A stretch of DNA of 64,000 nucleotides from Microbacterium testaceum StLB037 (GCF_008763945.1 NZ_VTQH01000001.1:680014-744013), one strand, 5' to 3'; positions 8,011-14,845 are shown, numbered from the stretch's first letter. Numbers and translations: made by a program. Notes: generated by a model not told the origin, from the sequence alone.

Positions 8011-8446
8011 GGCGCAAGAGACGATCGATCTGAACACGTCACTCGGATACCTCGTGAAAGAGGCGGCGAGCGCCCTGCGCGCCGCAATGGAAGACGTGCT
8101 GCGCCCGCTCGACATGACAATCACGCACTACTCCTGCCTCGAGCTGCTCGCCCAGCGGCCGGGGCTGTCGAACTCCGAGCTCGCGCGCGGCGCCTTCGTC
8201 ACGCGGCAGTCCATGAACGTGTTGCTGCAGAGCCTCGAGCGCGACGGGATCGTCGAACGCCCCGATGCCCCGCCGGTCGGCAAGACCCTCCCCACCCGCC
8301 TCACCGCGAAGGGACGGCGCTCCCTCGACGCCGCGAGCGCGGCCGTGCGCTCCGTCGAGAAACGCATGCTGAGCGGAATGACGGATGCCGAGCAGACCGC
8401 CGCCCTGCACGCCCTGCGGTCGATGGTGGCGGCGCTGCGCGGCTGA
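8009..8446 (+). CDS. MarR family transcriptional regulator
   Basis: The 145-residue product has the MarR winged-helix fold: an N-terminal dimerisation helix, HTH around 45-90 (LELLAQRPGLSNSELARGAF, VTRQSMNVLLQSLE) and a wing with VGKTLPTRLTAKG. The operator box 2 overlaps its start codon and no ribosome-binding site is visible, so the message is probably leaderless. It most likely represses itself and the divergent VOC gene. Ligand unknown. Confidence 0.9.
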   Translation: MAQETIDLNTSLGYLVKEAASALRAAMEDVLRPLDMTITHYSCLELLAQRPGLSNSELARGAFVTRQSMNVLLQSLERDGIVERPDAPPVGKTLPTRLTAKGRRSLDAASAAVRSVEKRMLSGMTDAEQTAALHALRSMVAALRG

Positions 8447-8467
8447 GGGGGGCGCCGCCTGCCCCGA

Positions 8468-8550
8468 GCACAACGGCGGGGCGCGCCAGCGGCACGCCGC
8501 TCTCGCGCCCACCCTCCCCGGCGTGTCGGGCAGACCGTCCGCCGTTGTGC
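8468..8550. repeat. 12-bp inverted repeat with 59-nt loop
   Basis: GCACAACGGCGG at 8468-8479 is perfectly complementary to CCGCCGTTGTGC at 8539-8550. It lies just after the marR-like stop and before the EamA promoter region, and may be a terminator or part of an RNA leader. Confidence 0.5.
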
Positions 8551-8598
8551 ACAGCCCGGCGGCGGCCCGGTCCGGCGCGTGGCCGCGGGCGGGGCGCG

Positions 8599-8613
8599 GA
8601 TTGTGTAACAATC
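8599..8613. promoter_or_regulatory. Candidate GntR operator before the EamA gene
   Basis: Inverted repeat GATTGT-GTA-ACAATC just upstream of the exporter start. The inner TGT...ACA form fits general GntR/FadR half-sites, and a GntR regulator is the second gene of the unit. Confidence 0.5.
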
Positions 8614-8618
8614 TGTCC

Positions 8619-9524
8619 ATGCTACCCGCCCTCGCGATCCTCGCCGCGGCGCTGTGCTTCTCCACCACGGGCACGGCGCAGGCCGTCGCGAGCGTCGACG
8701 CCTCCCCCCTCGCGGTCGGGGCGGCCCGGATCGTGGTGGGTGGCGGCATCCTGGGCCTGCTCGCCCTGGCTCAGCGCTCGCCCGCGCGTACGGGCAGCGG
8801 ATCTGCAGCGTCCACCGCGGCGCTGATCGCCGTCGGTGCCGTCGGCGTGCTCGCCTATCAGCCCCTCTTCTTCCTCGGCACGCGCGAGAACGGCGTCGCG
8901 ATCGGCACAGTCGTCGCCCTCGGGTCGGCGCCCATCGCGACGGGAATCGTGGATGCCATCCGCCTCCGCCGCGCCCCGTCACCGCGCTGGATGCTCGCGA
9001 CCGCCATCGCCTTGCTCGGGGTGTTCCTCGTCTCGGGCGTGACGGGCGGTGCGACCGCCCTCGCCCCCGGCGGGCTGCTCGCCTCGGCGGGAGCGGGAAT
9101 GTCGTACGCCCTCTATACGGTGTGCGGCAAGGCGCTGATCGAGAGGGGGTGGAACTCCACGCGCGTGATGGGCGCAGTGTTCGGCGTGGCCGCCGTCGCG
9201 AGCCTGCCCGTGCTCCTGCTCGCGGGCACGTCCTGGCTGCTCACGCCGAACGGTCTGGCGCTCGCCCTCTGGCTCGGGGTGGTGACCACGGCGATCGCCT
9301 ACCTGCTCTTCGGGTGGGGTCTCGCGCGCCTCAGCGCTGTCACCGTGTCGACCCTGACCCTCGCCGAGCCCCTCGCCGCGACCCTGCTGGGCCTGTTCGT
9401 GCTGCGCGAGCAGCTCACGCTCGTCAGCGGCATCGGCCTGGCGCTCATCGCGGTGGGCCTCGCCGTGGTGTCGGTTCCGTCACGTCGGCGCGAGGAGGTT
9501 CCGGATGCCACGGCCCGCGCGTGA
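8619..9524 (+). CDS. EamA/DMT family transporter
   Basis: The 301-residue product has ten hydrophobic segments arranged as two EamA repeats, typical of drug/metabolite or amino-acid exporters in the cytoplasmic membrane. The start at ATG 8619 gives MLPALAILAAALCFSTTGT, the usual first helix; an upstream extension would be charged and non-homologous. The stop lies inside the downstream GntR gene (20-nt overlap), so the two are co-transcribed and translationally coupled. Substrate unknown. Confidence 0.85.
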   Translation: MLPALAILAAALCFSTTGTAQAVASVDASPLAVGAARIVVGGGILGLLALAQRSPARTGSGSAASTAALIAVGAVGVLAYQPLFFLGTRENGVAIGTVVALGSAPIATGIVDAIRLRRAPSPRWMLATAIALLGVFLVSGVTGGATALAPGGLLASAGAGMSYALYTVCGKALIERGWNSTRVMGAVFGVAAVASLPVLLLAGTSWLLTPNGLALALWLGVVTTAIAYLLFGWGLARLSAVTVSTLTLAEPLAATLLGLFVLREQLTLVSGIGLALIAVGLAVVSVPSRRREEVPDATARA

Positions 9525-10209
9525 CGTGAACGACGGCTCCGCGTCGGGAAGGGGCGGGACGCACCCGCGCCGCCGTGAAGTGCCCACTCCCGGCCCCCGC
9601 ACCGCGGACGCCGTCGCCGCCGCCGTGCGCGCCGGCATCCTGTCGGGCGAGCTCGCCCCCGGCACCCCGCTGCGCGAGGAGGAGTTGAGCGCCGCCCACG
9701 GCGTCTCACGCCACACCGCGCGCACGGCCCTGGCGACTCTCACCGCCGAGCGCCTCGCAACCGCCGAGCCCTACCGCGGGGTGCGGGTGTCGCTGCTCGA
9801 CGATGACGCTCTCGTCGCCCTGCAGCAGCTGCGCTGCGCCCTCGAGACCGAGGCTCTGCGGATCGTACGCGATCGTGGCATCCGCCCCTCCGGTGTCGAC
9901 ACCGCGCTCGGCGATCTCGCCGCCGCCGAGGCAGCGGGCGACTGGGCGGGCACGCTCGACGCTCACGCTCGCGTGCACCTCGCGCTCGTCGAGGCGTCCG
10001 GTTCGCCGCGCATCGCCGAGGAGTACCGCCGGCTCGACGGCGAGATGCGCCTGCTGCTCACGCACGTGCGGCCCGCCTACGCGCACGGGGCCCTGACGGC
10101 GGAACACCGCGCGTACGTCGAAGAGTCACTCCGCGACCCCGAGCGGGTCGTCCGCGCGCACCTCGAGCACTCGACGCGGGCGATCATCGACGGGCGGTCC
10201 GGGCGCTGA
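9505..10209 (+). CDS. GntR family transcriptional regulator (FadR subfamily)
   Basis: The 234-residue product has a winged HTH at about 30-95 (VRAGILSGELAPGTPLREEE, HGVSRHTARTALATLTAERL) followed by a helical FadR-type ligand-binding domain (C-terminal HARVHLALVEASGSP, HLEHSTRAI). It overlaps the EamA gene by 20 nt and probably regulates it through the inverted repeat at 8599-8613. The first ~25 residues are Pro/Arg-rich and lie in the overlap, so a start slightly further downstream is possible. Confidence 0.85.
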   Translation: MPRPARDVNDGSASGRGGTHPRRREVPTPGPRTADAVAAAVRAGILSGELAPGTPLREEELSAAHGVSRHTARTALATLTAERLATAEPYRGVRVSLLDDDALVALQQLRCALETEALRIVRDRGIRPSGVDTALGDLAAAEAAGDWAGTLDAHARVHLALVEASGSPRIAEEYRRLDGEMRLLLTHVRPAYAHGALTAEHRAYVEESLRDPERVVRAHLEHSTRAIIDGRSGR

Positions 10210-10301
10210 TCGAGGCCCCACCGCCACACGGCGACACATCCCGTCACCTCGCGCAACGCCCCTTCGTCGCTCGCGCGCCCCGGGTTAGCGTGGGGGCACA
10301 T

Positions 10302-10374
10302 CGCGGCGATCCGGGCGGTCCCGGGCCTCGGCTCATAACCGAAGGCGTGGCGGGTTCGACTCCCGCCGTCGCGT
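10302..10374 (+). tRNA. tRNA-like sequence, anticodon CAT (possible degenerate tRNA-Met)
   Basis: The 73-nt stretch folds as a cloverleaf: a 7-bp acceptor stem with one G-U pair, a T arm GCGGG-TTCGACT-CCCGC, and an anticodon loop CTCATAA on a stem with four pairs and one C-A mismatch. The D arm is abnormal (CCGG pairs with CCGG around a very short loop without the usual AGTTGGT), and no CCA is encoded. It may be a pseudo-tRNA or an old integration-site remnant rather than a working tRNA. It lies just before the toxin-antitoxin pair. Confidence 0.4.
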
Positions 10375-10417
10375 CGACGCGTCTCGGGCCCACCCAGTCG
10401 GTACGATATATCACGGA

Positions 10418-10425
10418 GGTATACC
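10418..10425. promoter_or_regulatory. Palindrome over the antitoxin ribosome-binding site
   Basis: GGTATACC is a perfect 8-bp palindrome overlapping the ribosome-binding site CGGAGGT of the gene at 10427. The HTH of that gene's product could bind here for autoregulation. Confidence 0.4.
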
Positions 10426-10426
10426 C

Positions 10427-10897
10427 GTGACCCGACGCTTCGACCGCAGCCGCGCGTCGCACCTCGTGCGAGCTGCGCGCCTCGACCGCAAGATGTCTCA
10501 GGCAGATCTGGCGCGAGCCGCCGGGATGAGCCAGCCCAATGTGGCGGCCATCGAGAACGGGACCAGAAACCCCAGCGACGACGCCTTCGAGCGCCTGCTA
10601 CGGGCCGCCGACTACCGACCCAGCCTGGCCGTCGAAGAGAACGCCGAGGCGATCGTCGAGGCCGGGCGGCGACATGGACTCCGCGACATCCGCGTCTTCG
10701 GTTCGGTCGCGACCGGCGCCGATCACTTCGCGTCGGACATCGACCTTCTCGCCCGCGTCGACAGTGGCCGCGGGTATTTCGACATCGCCGCCTTCGTGAA
10801 CGCCGTCGAAGAGCTCACGGGGTTCACCGTGGACGTCATCGTCGACGACGAGCACCGACCCGCCTTCCTCGACTCGACGGCGATGGCCGCGCTGTGA
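10427..10897 (+). CDS. XRE-HTH / MNT nucleotidyltransferase fusion (antitoxin)
   Basis: The 156-residue product fuses an XRE helix-turn-helix (residues ~11-66, MSQADLARAAGMSQPNVAAI) to a minimal nucleotidyltransferase domain (~70-156). The latter has the motif GSVATG at 92-97 and SDIDLL at 103-108, plus a later acidic residue in VDVIVD. In MNT-HEPN modules the nucleotidyltransferase AMPylates and neutralises the HEPN toxin; here the HTH adds a DNA-binding function, probably autoregulation. Start is GTG 10427 with CGGAGGT 6 nt upstream. Its stop overlaps the HEPN start by 4 nt. Confidence 0.85.
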   Translation: MTRRFDRSRASHLVRAARLDRKMSQADLARAAGMSQPNVAAIENGTRNPSDDAFERLLRAADYRPSLAVEENAEAIVEAGRRHGLRDIRVFGSVATGADHFASDIDLLARVDSGRGYFDIAAFVNAVEELTGFTVDVIVDDEHRPAFLDSTAMAAL

Positions 10898-11310
10898 CGG
10901 ACTCCGAGGCGCAACCCGCCGCGCGCTTCCGGCGCGCGCCGAGGGCGCAGCAGTCCCCGGCGCCCCACTCCCGCGCGAACTTCCTCGAGAGCGTCGACGC
11001 AATCGAGGCTTTCCTTGGCCACGCGACACGCGGCGGGAGAAGCGCTTTCCAGCGCACCTCGCCCCCCTACGCCTCCGGCTCGATGGCGATCATCCGGGCC
11101 GCTGCTCTCTTCGAGACCGACGAGTTCGCGCCGTTCGTCCGAGACACCCCTGCAGAAGTTGTCGCCGCTCTCCGAACGATGCGCAGCATCGCCTCCCACG
11201 CGGGCTCCCGCGCGATGAACGACGATCTCTTCTGGGTCACGCTGACGAGCGAACTGCCTCCGCACATCACCGAATGGCGACGGGCGGGCGAGGAATCAGA
11301 GTCCGATTGA
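10894..11310 (+). CDS. HEPN (HepT-like) toxin candidate
   Basis: The 138-residue product follows the MNT gene with a GTGA overlap, the standard layout of MNT-HEPN toxin-antitoxin pairs. It is helical, with a HEPN RX4H motif at R97-H102 (RTMRSIASH), the RNase active site of the superfamily. Canonical HepT has RX4HXY with a tyrosine that the partner modifies; here that position is glycine (HAG), and the only tyrosine is far away at about 59. The first ~25 residues are basic and low-complexity. The family is known; the mechanism here is inferred. Confidence 0.7.
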   Translation: MTDSEAQPAARFRRAPRAQQSPAPHSRANFLESVDAIEAFLGHATRGGRSAFQRTSPPYASGSMAIIRAAALFETDEFAPFVRDTPAEVVAALRTMRSIASHAGSRAMNDDLFWVTLTSELPPHITEWRRAGEESESD

Positions 11311-11421
11311 CCTTCTGGGCTTTGGCCTCCCGGCGGGTGATGCCCATGTATGACGTCCCCACGCGGTGAAGCAGCATTTCCGACCCGGCGCCCGCCTCCT
11401 GACTGCTGTCACACTGGAGGC

Positions 11422-11646
11422 ATGACCTCCCCCGCGCCCAAGGACGTGCCCGTCGGCAGTGAGGGCATCCGCCTCGGCCCGTTCATGAAGTTCGCCGGCA
11501 TTCTCGACTCGGGCGGAGACGTCAAGGAGGCCATCATCGACGGCTACGTCGAGGTCAACGGAGAGGTCGACCGCCGCCGCGGGCGCCAACTGCAGGTGGG
11601 CGACGTGGTGACGTTCGAGGGGCGCTCCTTCCGCGTCCAGCTCTGA
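11422..11646 (+). CDS. S4 domain RNA-binding protein (YaaA-like)
   Basis: The 74-residue protein is a free-standing S4 domain: LGPFMKFAGILDSGGDVKE, then IIDGYVEVNGEVDRRRGRQL and GDVVTFEGRSFRV. Such proteins bind structured RNA, often the ribosome or stalled nascent-chain complexes. ATG 11422 starts the domain; GGAGG ends only 1 nt before it, too close for a normal ribosome-binding site. The last 33 bp of coding sequence are duplicated at 12569-12601. Confidence 0.85.
   Translation: MTSPAPKDVPVGSEGIRLGPFMKFAGILDSGGDVKEAIIDGYVEVNGEVDRRRGRQLQVGDVVTFEGRSFRVQL
11608..11640 (+). repeat. 33-bp direct repeat, left copy (end of the S4 gene)
   Basis: The 3' coding end of the S4 gene (encoding VTFEGRSFRVQ). 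It is repeated at 12569-12601 with a single mismatch. Confidence 0.85.
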
Positions 11647-11666
11647 CGCGGCTCGACAGTGACGCG

Positions 11667-12125
11667 ATGAGCCGTCTCTCGATCATCTCCGGCGGAGCCG
11701 GCGACAACCACGCGCTCATCAGCCCGCTCACCGCGTCCACCGCCGGCGAGGTGTGGTGCTTCATTCCCGGACCCCACAACCGGTTCACGGTAGCCACCGA
11801 CACCGCCTTGCTCGGCGAGCAGACGATCGATCTGGAAACCATCACCGTGACCACGCGCCACCTCGACGACGGGGAATCGGAGTCACCGGAGTTCCTCACG
11901 GATCTGCTCCGGCCCGTGCCCCTTCGAGGAGTTGCCGCGGACGCGACGATCACGATCGTGGAGCCGGAGAGCGGACCCCTGTCCGTCGAGATGCTGCTTC
12001 CGGCGGAGATCGTCGCCGTTCTTCTCGACGGAACCGACCACGATGTCGATGCCGTTCTCGTGTCGACCTTCACCGCGGGGCGCGCTGTGTTCACGCCTGA
12101 CGTCGTCCGGGTCCAGGTGCGATGA
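11667..12125 (+). CDS. Hypothetical protein
   Basis: I do not recognise this 152-residue protein. It is acidic, has no signal peptide or membrane segment, and looks like a beta-rich fold with alternating hydrophobic strands (GEVWCFIPGPHNRFTVATDT, ATITIVEPESGPLSVEMLLP). It is the first gene of a two-gene cassette flanked by the 33-bp direct repeats, so it may be an accessory acquisition. Confidence 0.55.
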   Translation: MSRLSIISGGAGDNHALISPLTASTAGEVWCFIPGPHNRFTVATDTALLGEQTIDLETITVTTRHLDDGESESPEFLTDLLRPVPLRGVAADATITIVEPESGPLSVEMLLPAEIVAVLLDGTDHDVDAVLVSTFTAGRAVFTPDVVRVQVR

Positions 12126-12170
12126 GCGTCAGCGCTTGCGCACACTCCTCCCCTCCGAAAGCCTGAGCCC

Positions 12171-12572
12171 ATGGAGAATCGCGAGGATGCCGCCGCCGCC
12201 GCTGAAGACTGGATCGCTCGTTACGTCCGCGCGTGGTCGACGAACGACCCGGACGACATCCGCTCCCTCTTCACGAAGGACGCCGAGTACCGCGACGGAC
12301 CGTCGACCCCTCCCTGGGTGGGTCGCGACGCGATCGTCGACGCGTGGCTCGCTCAGAAGGACGAACCTGGTTCGTGGTCGTTCACACACGAACTCGTCGC
12401 CGTCGACGGCGACATCGCCGTGATCCGCGGGTGGACGGACTATCCCGACGCCACTGCGAAAGCGAGGCACTACGACAACCTGATGGTCATCCGACTCGCC
12501 GAAGACGGCCGTGCCGCACTCTTCACCGATTGGTGGGTCGCGTCGAAGGCATCCGCTTCGACCCCGTCGTGA
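12171..12572 (+). CDS. SnoaL-like / nuclear transport factor 2 family protein
   Basis: The 133-residue product has the NTF2-like cone fold pattern: a first helix ending WIARYVRAWSTNDPDDIRSLF, then AEYRDGPSTPPWVGRDAIVDAW, and C-terminal strands (ELVAVDGDIAVIRGWTDY, DNLMVIRLAEDGRA). Members are small enzymes or binding proteins acting on polyketides, steroids or unknown ligands. Its stop codon lies inside the right copy of the 33-bp repeat, so its end coincides with the cassette boundary. Confidence 0.8.
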   Translation: MENREDAAAAAEDWIARYVRAWSTNDPDDIRSLFTKDAEYRDGPSTPPWVGRDAIVDAWLAQKDEPGSWSFTHELVAVDGDIAVIRGWTDYPDATAKARHYDNLMVIRLAEDGRAALFTDWWVASKASASTPS

Positions 12573-12601
12573 CGTTCGAAGGGCGCTCCTTCCGCGTCCA
12601 G
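12569..12601 (+). repeat. 33-bp direct repeat, right copy
   Basis: This sequence matches the last codons of the S4 gene (11608-11640) at 32 of 33 positions. It follows the cassette and is not part of a complete gene. Confidence 0.85.
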
Positions 12602-12622
12602 AACCGACCCCGACCAACCTGA

Positions 12623-12656
12623 GAGGCCCGCCACCCCGGACGGGGAAGCGGGCCTC
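12623..12656. terminator. Hairpin terminator between convergent genes
   Basis: A perfect 9-bp stem (GAGGCCCGC / GCGGGCCTC) around a 16-nt loop. It separates the plus-strand cassette from the minus-strand histidine-rich gene. Confidence 0.7.
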
Positions 12657-12695
12657 GAGACATCCCGCGCTCGTGACACGGGATGCCGCTCGAGC

Positions 12696-12992
12696 TCAGT
12701 GCTCGTCGTAGTGATCGGTGTGCAGCGCGTGGCGGTGGCCGTCGTGCACGTAGTCGGCGTGGTCGTCGTGCTGCACCTTCTCGTGGCCGCAGTCGTCGCC
12801 GTGGCGGTGCTCGTCGACGCCGTGCTCGGCCTTGGACTCGTGCTCGTCGTAGTGGTCGCCGTGCAGTGCGTGGTGGTGCGTGCCGTGCACGTAGTCGACG
12901 TGGTCGCCGTGCTCGATCTTCTGATGGCCGCAGTCGTCGCCGTGCGCGTGCTCGTCGACGGAGTGCTCGGCGTGGGTCTCAGCAGTGCTCAT
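12696..12992 (-). CDS. Histidine-rich metal-binding protein with two 43-aa repeats
   Basis: The 98-residue protein contains about 26 histidines, many acidic residues, and two cysteines. It consists of two tandem repeats of ~43 residues (9-51 and 56-98), each with VDEHxHGDDCGH, then DHxDYVH and ending DHYDEH. No signal peptide or membrane segment is present, so it is probably cytoplasmic. The composition indicates a zinc (or nickel/copper) store or buffer. Its ATG overlaps the stop of the SmtB-type repressor gene by 4 nt, so the two are co-expressed and metal regulation is likely. No known family was recognised beyond composition. Confidence 0.75.
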   Translation of the reverse strand: MSTAETHAEHSVDEHAHGDDCGHQKIEHGDHVDYVHGTHHHALHGDHYDEHESKAEHGVDEHRHGDDCGHEKVQHDDHADYVHDGHRHALHTDHYDEH

Positions 12993-13342
12993 TGTTCGTT
13001 CCCCTTGTCGGTCGGTTCGGTGACGTGGGCGATCGCGTCGAGCACGACGTGAGCGACGTGCTGGTCGGCGAGGGCATATCGGATCTCTTTGCCCTCGCGT
13101 TCCGAGCTCACCAGGCCCGACTGCCGCAGAGTGCGCAGGTGTTGCGACACCAGCGGCTGCGACAGGCCGGCCAGCTCCGCGAGCGCGCCGACCGTGAGCG
13201 GTTCGCGGCTCAGCAACCAGACGAGCGCCAGACGCGACTCGTTGCCGAGAACCTTGAACAGCTCGGCGGCTTCGTCGAGCCCCGCGACCTTGTCCACGGC
13301 ATCCACAACACCACACACATGCACGGATTGCAATGTGTTCAC
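12989..13342 (-). CDS. ArsR/SmtB family zinc-type repressor
   Basis: The 117-residue product is a winged-helix metalloregulator (ELFKVLGNESRLALVWLL, LSQPLVSQHLRTLRQSGLV). The C-terminal helix carries D93, H95, H106 and E109, the exact spacing of the alpha-5 zinc site of SmtB. It is therefore probably zinc-sensing rather than arsenic-sensing. It starts with GTG at 13342, or at a later codon. It lies 46 nt after rpmJ in the same direction and overlaps the histidine-rich gene, forming an rpmJ-smtB-hisrich unit. Confidence 0.85.
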   Translation of the reverse strand: MNTLQSVHVCGVVDAVDKVAGLDEAAELFKVLGNESRLALVWLLSREPLTVGALAELAGLSQPLVSQHLRTLRQSGLVSSEREGKEIRYALADQHVAHVVLDAIAHVTEPTDKGNEQ

Positions 13343-13351
13343 CTATTCGGG

Positions 13352-13370
13352 AACGGTTCTCGTTTCCGTT
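13352..13370. promoter_or_regulatory. Weak inverted repeat before the SmtB-type gene
   Basis: AACGG and CCGTT flank 9 nt, just upstream of the GTG start. It may be the repressor's own operator, but the arms are short. Confidence 0.3.
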
Positions 13371-13388
13371 ATCGCGGCAGGGCGGCGA

Positions 13389-13511
13389 TCACCCCTGTCG
13401 TCCCTTGAATCGCGGGTTGAGCTTGTTGATCACGAACACCTTGCCGCGACGGCGCACGACCTGCGCACCGGGCTGCTTCTTGAGGGACTTGATCGACGCG
13501 CGGACCTTCAT
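13389..13511 (-). CDS. rpmJ: 50S ribosomal protein L36, cysteine-free paralogue
   Basis: This 40-residue gene encodes a protein starting [20 protein letters not shown] and containing [12 protein letters not shown], clearly L36. It lacks the four zinc-ligand residues of standard L36 and has no cysteine at all, so it is the zinc-independent (C-minus) form. Such paralogues replace the zinc form during zinc starvation and are repressed by Zur. The ribosome-binding site AAGGAGG lies 5 nt before the ATG, and a strong palindrome overlaps its promoter region. Confidence 0.95.
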   Translation of the reverse strand: MKVRASIKSLKKQPGAQVVRRRGKVFVINKLNPRFKGRQG

Positions 13512-13524
13512 GGCATCCTCCTTG

Positions 13525-13541
13525 TTGATAAGCGTTATCAA
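13525..13541. promoter_or_regulatory. Probable Zur-type operator
   Basis: Perfect inverted repeat TTGATAA-GCG-TTATCAA between the divergent L36 and CobW-like genes, with outer arms CTTGTT and AACAAG extending the symmetry. Position and co-regulated gene types (cysteine-free L36, COG0523) match zinc-uptake-regulator control. The family of the bound repressor is inferred; the local SmtB-type protein is an alternative. Confidence 0.7.
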
Positions 13542-13590
13542 TAACAAGCTAGAGTGTCCTCACTCCCCGGACAAATGAGAGGTGGATGCC

Positions 13591-14586
13591 ATGCCCCGCA
13601 CGATCGCCATCATGGGCGTGTGCGCCCCCGAGCGCCGCACCTACGCCGAGCGCACCGCTGTCGCGCTGTCGCGGCCCCTTCACCTGCTGCGCTACGCCGA
13701 CCTGCGCGTCTCGCACGCCCTGCCGCTCCCCCGACCGCGGGCGACGGACACCGTGTCGGTGGTCGACCTCGGTACCGACGTCGACCTCGTCCACGCCATC
13801 GCGGCGCGCGGTGGATGCGAGGTCGAGGCTGTATGCGTGGTCGACGCTCGTCACATGATCGGCGACCTGCTCGACGACGCCGCCCTGTCGGCATCCGCGG
13901 GCCCGGGCGACACCCGTGGCGACGTCGGAGCGCGAGCGCGTCAGGCGGTGCTCGCCCTCGAGCTGGCCACCCGCATCGTCTGGGTGAACTGGGAGCAGGT
14001 GCCGACCCCGGCACTCGCGGTGCAGATGGCGCTTGCCTCGCACCTGAACCCCGCAGCGGTCGTGCGCTTGTCGCGCGACCCGGTGACCGACCTTCGCTCC
14101 GCCGCGACCCACGAGGGCGAGATCCTCGAGCGCGCCGGATGGGTGCGCGCCCTGAACGGCGAGCACGACCCCTACATGCACGACAACCGCGTGATGACCG
14201 TCCGTTACGAGCAGCTGCGACCGTTCCACCCCGCCCGACTTTCGGCAGCGCTCGATCGGCTCGACGACGGCGCCGCCGGACGCCTGATCCGCTCGGCCGG
14301 ATTCTGCCGCCTGGCGTCTCGCCCCGGCATCCTGGCCCGCTGGGAGCACGTCGGATCCGCTATGTGGATCGAACCGCTCGGAGCCGACGACGGCCGGATG
14401 GGCCTCGGCCAGGAGATCGTCTTCACCGGGCTCGACATGTCGGCGCCGAAGCTCGCGCACGTGCTCGATCAGGCTTCCCTGACCGACGACGAGCTCGCGG
14501 CCGGACCCTCGGCGTGGATGACCTTCGACGACCCGCTTCCGGCGTGGCCCACGGTGGATTCTCCGATCCCGGATGCCACGGACTGA
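13591..14586 (+). CDS. CobW/COG0523-like protein with degenerate P-loop
   Basis: The 331-residue product resembles the COG0523 G3E family of metallochaperone-linked GTPases in its C-terminal half (CobW C-terminal motif FCRLASRPG, WEHVGSAMWIEP). The usual Walker A (GxxGxGKT) near the N-terminus is replaced by GVCAPERRTYAE, so GTP binding is doubtful. It diverges from the cysteine-free L36 gene across the palindrome, the classic context of zinc-starvation COG0523 genes; actinobacterial relatives have been linked to ribosome remodelling in low zinc. Start ATG 13591 has GAGAGGTGG upstream; GTG 13582 is an alternative. Confidence 0.75.
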   Translation: MPRTIAIMGVCAPERRTYAERTAVALSRPLHLLRYADLRVSHALPLPRPRATDTVSVVDLGTDVDLVHAIAARGGCEVEAVCVVDARHMIGDLLDDAALSASAGPGDTRGDVGARARQAVLALELATRIVWVNWEQVPTPALAVQMALASHLNPAAVVRLSRDPVTDLRSAATHEGEILERAGWVRALNGEHDPYMHDNRVMTVRYEQLRPFHPARLSAALDRLDDGAAGRLIRSAGFCRLASRPGILARWEHVGSAMWIEPLGADDGRMGLGQEIVFTGLDMSAPKLAHVLDQASLTDDELAAGPSAWMTFDDPLPAWPTVDSPIPDATD

Positions 14587-14635
14587 GCGTGTCAAGCCGG
14601 TCGCTCCCGGAGGGGTCAGGGAGCACGGTGGGGAC

Positions 14636-14845
14636 ATGAGCACTCCTGACATCCCCAACCGCCACGCCGACGACGCCCGCGCCGATTCGGCCGCCCCCAC
14701 CGACGCCGTGACCGACGAGGTCCGCGAAGACGCCGCCGAGGCCGAGGAGAACGTGAACCTCGACGATCACACCGGCGACGCGCTCAAGGGCGACGCCGCT
14801 CCCGCCGACGACCCCGGGTTCCCCGCCGCCGAGGGCCACGCCTGA
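14636..14845 (+). CDS. Small acidic disordered protein
   Basis: The 69-residue product is rich in Asp, Ala and Glu and lacks hydrophobic segments; it is predicted disordered and soluble. No family was recognised. Start ATG 14636 is the first plausible start, preceded by GGTGGGGAC. Its stop TGA overlaps the proposed CTG start of the DUF72 gene, indicating translational coupling. Confidence 0.6.
   Translation: MSTPDIPNRHADDARADSAAPTDAVTDEVREDAAEAEENVNLDDHTGDALKGDAAPADDPGFPAAEGHA

Noticed and set aside
10427..11310. Restriction-modification or prophage origin of the HTH gene
   Set aside because: No methylase, nuclease, integrase or phage gene is nearby; the MNT/HEPN pair explains both genes.
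12989..13342. Arsenic-sensing ArsR
   Set aside because: It lacks the CxC arsenic site; instead the alpha-5 zinc site is complete, and neighbours are zinc-related.
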